From Bacteroidales bacterium (GTDB lineage Bacteria; Bacteroidota; Bacteroidia; Bacteroidales; JAAUTT01), in assembly GCA_025350365.1 (NCBI GenBank), contig JANXXY010000445.1, positions 1 through 7,466 on the forward strand: DNA of 7,466 nt, in the 5' to 3' direction. Numbering within the stretch: the first letter of the stretch is position 1; the number at the start of each line of letters is the position of its first letter. Made by a program: the position numbers and the translations under genes. The notes beneath the pieces were generated by a model. That model was not told where the DNA came from, made no database searches, and was given only the letters and a program-made list of their open reading frames with translations. Of the stretch, positions 6,207 to 7,466 are shown piece by piece.

Positions 6207-6240
6207 AAAAAGTGGTAAAAAGTGGAGCGAAGTGGTAAAA
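6207..6240 (+). promoter_or_regulatory. MraZ operator: three AGTGG direct repeats with 10-bp phasing
   Basis: AGTGG occurs at 6211-6215, 6221-6225 and 6231-6235, so the starts are exactly one helical turn apart; the first two are preceded by AAAA and the third by GCGA. MraZ is known to bind three direct repeats with a 10-bp period upstream of its own gene (TGGGN with 5-bp spacers in E. coli, AAAGTG-type boxes in mycoplasmas). The array ends about 40 bp before the mraZ ATG, and TATATTTT at 6245-6252 resembles a -7 box just after it. Autoregulation of the dcw operon is inferred from this position. Confidence 0.75.
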
Positions 6241-6277
6241 AATGTATATTTTTACATCGTTTTGTAAGTAATTAGTA

Positions 6278-6751
6278 ATGACAATATTTATAGGAGATTA
6301 CACCTGCAAGGTAGACGCCAAAGGTCGCGTAATGTTGCCATCTGCATTCAAAAGGCAGATGCCGGCGGCTGCACAGGACAAATTTGTCGTTAAAAAAGAT
6401 ATTTACGAAAAATGCCTTGTTCTTTATCCAATGGATGAATGGGAACGTCAAAATCAACTAATTCAACAGAATATAAATCCTTATAATAAAGAGCATAGTA
6501 AATTTTTACGCGAATATTATAAGGATACCGCCGAAGTAGAACTGGATAGTAATAATCGCTTTCTTATTCCCGCAAGGCTTTTAAATCTGGCAAATGTCGA
6601 CAAAGAACAGGAAGTAATTTTGGCTGGTCAACTTGGTAAAATTGAAATTTGGTCGAAAGACCTTTATGATAAAGCAAGCGAAGAAGTTGGAGACTTTGGC
6701 GAATTAGCAAATAAAATTTTGGGAGGTAAAATAAATAAACCAAACGAATGA
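6278..6751 (+). CDS. mraZ: MraZ, transcriptional regulator of the division/cell-wall cluster
   Basis: MraZ is a ring-forming DNA-binding protein made of two tandem SpoVT/AbrB-like (MraZ) domains. Both DxxxR signatures are visible: DAKGR at residues 13-17 followed by VMLPSAF, and DSNNR at 90-94 followed by FLIPARLL. The length of 157 residues is normal. The start is the ATG at 6278, giving the expected N-terminus MTIFIGDYTCKVDAKGR. It is followed by rsmH with an ATGA overlap, the standard head of the dcw cluster. It likely represses or tunes its own operon through the AGTGG repeats just upstream. Nothing looks damaged or unusual. The base composition is typical of the housekeeping part of this window. 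Confidence 0.96.
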   Translation: MTIFIGDYTCKVDAKGRVMLPSAFKRQMPAAAQDKFVVKKDIYEKCLVLYPMDEWERQNQLIQQNINPYNKEHSKFLREYYKDTAEVELDSNNRFLIPARLLNLANVDKEQEVILAGQLGKIEIWSKDLYDKASEEVGDFGELANKILGGKINKPNE

Positions 6752-7466
6752 CAGCTTACCATACACCGGTGTTATTGCACGAAAGCATTGAGGGTTTGAA
6801 TATCCAACCCAACGGTGTGTATGTAGATGTTACTTTTGGAGGCGGTGGTCATGCAAGCGAGATATTAAAACACCTCGAAAATGGCAGACTCATTGCCTTT
6901 GATCAGGATTTTGATGCCTCGGAAAATCAAATTGATGATAGCCGGTTATTGTTTTGCAGAGGAAATTTCCGATTTCTAAAAAATTTCCTTAAATTTAATA
7001 GCATTCTCAAAATTGACGGATTACTTGCTGATCTTGGAGTTTCGTCACACCATTTCGATACTGTTGAAAGAGGTTTTACTTTTCAGGGCGATTCACCTCT
7101 GGATATGCGTATGAACCAATCGGCAAAACTCACAGCCAGTGATGTATTAAATCAATATTCGCAAGATATGCTTCGAAGTATTTTTCGTGAATACGGTGAG
7201 GTTGATAATGCAGGTAGGTTGGCCTCTATTATTGTTTCCGTTCGGTCACAAACTGATTTCAAAACCAGCAGCGGCTTTGTTGATGCCATTAGACCTTGCA
7301 TACCAAGAGGTTTGGAGAACAAGTATCTGGCGAAAGTTTATCAGGCATTACGGATTGAAGTAAACCGCGAATTGGAGTCTCTCAAACTGATGTTGAATCA
7401 ATGCATTGAGGTAATGAATCCGGGTAGCCGATTGGTGGTGATTACATATCATTCATTAGAAGACCG
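6748..7466 (+). CDS. rsmH: RsmH, 16S rRNA (cytosine-1402-N4)-methyltransferase (3' partial)
   Basis: RsmH (MraW) methylates N4 of C1402 in 16S rRNA using S-adenosylmethionine. The start is fixed by the ATGA overlap with the mraZ stop. The first 239 codons are present and the gene runs off the right edge. Seen in order: HTPVLLHESI (5-14), the SAM-binding DVTFGGGGHA (27-36), an acidic FDQD (51-54), DGLLADLGVSS (90-100), RGFTFQGDSPLDMRM (108-122), the ENKYLAKVYQALRIEVN segment (190-206) and, at the edge, YHSLED of the conserved HSLEDR motif. All are close to family consensus, so the protein should be functional. In most bacteria ftsL-like and ftsI genes follow; they would lie outside the window. 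Confidence 0.96.
   Translation, partial: MTAYHTPVLLHESIEGLNIQPNGVYVDVTFGGGGHASEILKHLENGRLIAFDQDFDASENQIDDSRLLFCRGNFRFLKNFLKFNSILKIDGLLADLGVSSHHFDTVERGFTFQGDSPLDMRMNQSAKLTASDVLNQYSQDMLRSIFREYGEVDNAGRLASIIVSVRSQTDFKTSSGFVDAIRPCIPRGLENKYLAKVYQALRIEVNRELESLKLMLNQCIEVMNPGSRLVVITYHSLED

Noticed and set aside
6272..6457. Minus-strand 61-codon frame over mraZ
   Set aside because: Antisense shadow of a conserved gene.

Overview
The window looks like a piece of a Bacteroidota chromosome (probably Sphingobacteriales/Chitinophagales-like, by inference). The evidence is a TamL-like BamA-family barrel ending in a GYPF tail, an AT-rich genome with few Shine-Dalgarno sequences, candidate TAnnTTTG -7 boxes, interspersed palindromic repeats of a kind I associate with this phylum, and an mraZ-rsmH start of a division/cell-wall (dcw) cluster. 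Two conserved ends, the outer-membrane barrel on the left and mraZ-rsmH on the right, enclose about 5 kb of accessory and partly decayed DNA.

Layout. 1-1046: 3' part of a BamA/TamA-family outer-membrane protein. 1086-1971: gene-poor mosaic of nested repeats, made of a hairpin repeat, a 334-bp element with 20-bp terminal inverted repeats and GAGCTCC palindromes inside, a strictly phased 21-bp tandem array of about 14 units bracketed by inverted copies of the same 20-bp word, and another hairpin repeat. 2117-3028: a soluble sensor histidine kinase with no recognisable sensor domain and an uncertain TTG start. 3070-3219, minus strand: a 49-codon remnant of the C-terminus of what looks like an NRAMP-family metal transporter. 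3320-3907: a stand-alone CheB-type methylesterase domain. 4091-5806, minus strand: a darT-darG DNA ADP-ribosylation toxin-antitoxin pair whose toxin gene is frameshifted while the antitoxin is intact. 6278-7466: mraZ and the 5' part of rsmH, overlapping by ATGA, preceded by three AGTGG direct repeats at exact 10-bp spacing that match a MraZ operator.

How the parts relate. The right end is ordinary housekeeping: MraZ probably controls its own operon through the 10-bp-phased repeats, and RsmH methylates 16S rRNA. The kinase and CheB domain may be signalling proteins, but no response regulator, CheR or receptor lies in the window. In the DarTG pair, DarT would ADP-ribosylate single-stranded DNA and DarG would reverse and block it; a one-frame shift just after the FTDGHA segment separates the DarT N-terminal half from the half carrying the catalytic Glu, so the toxin is probably dead. 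I see no clearly new multi-gene system. The least explained structures are the repeat mosaic and the short words shared in mirrored order by the two flanks of the DarTG pair.
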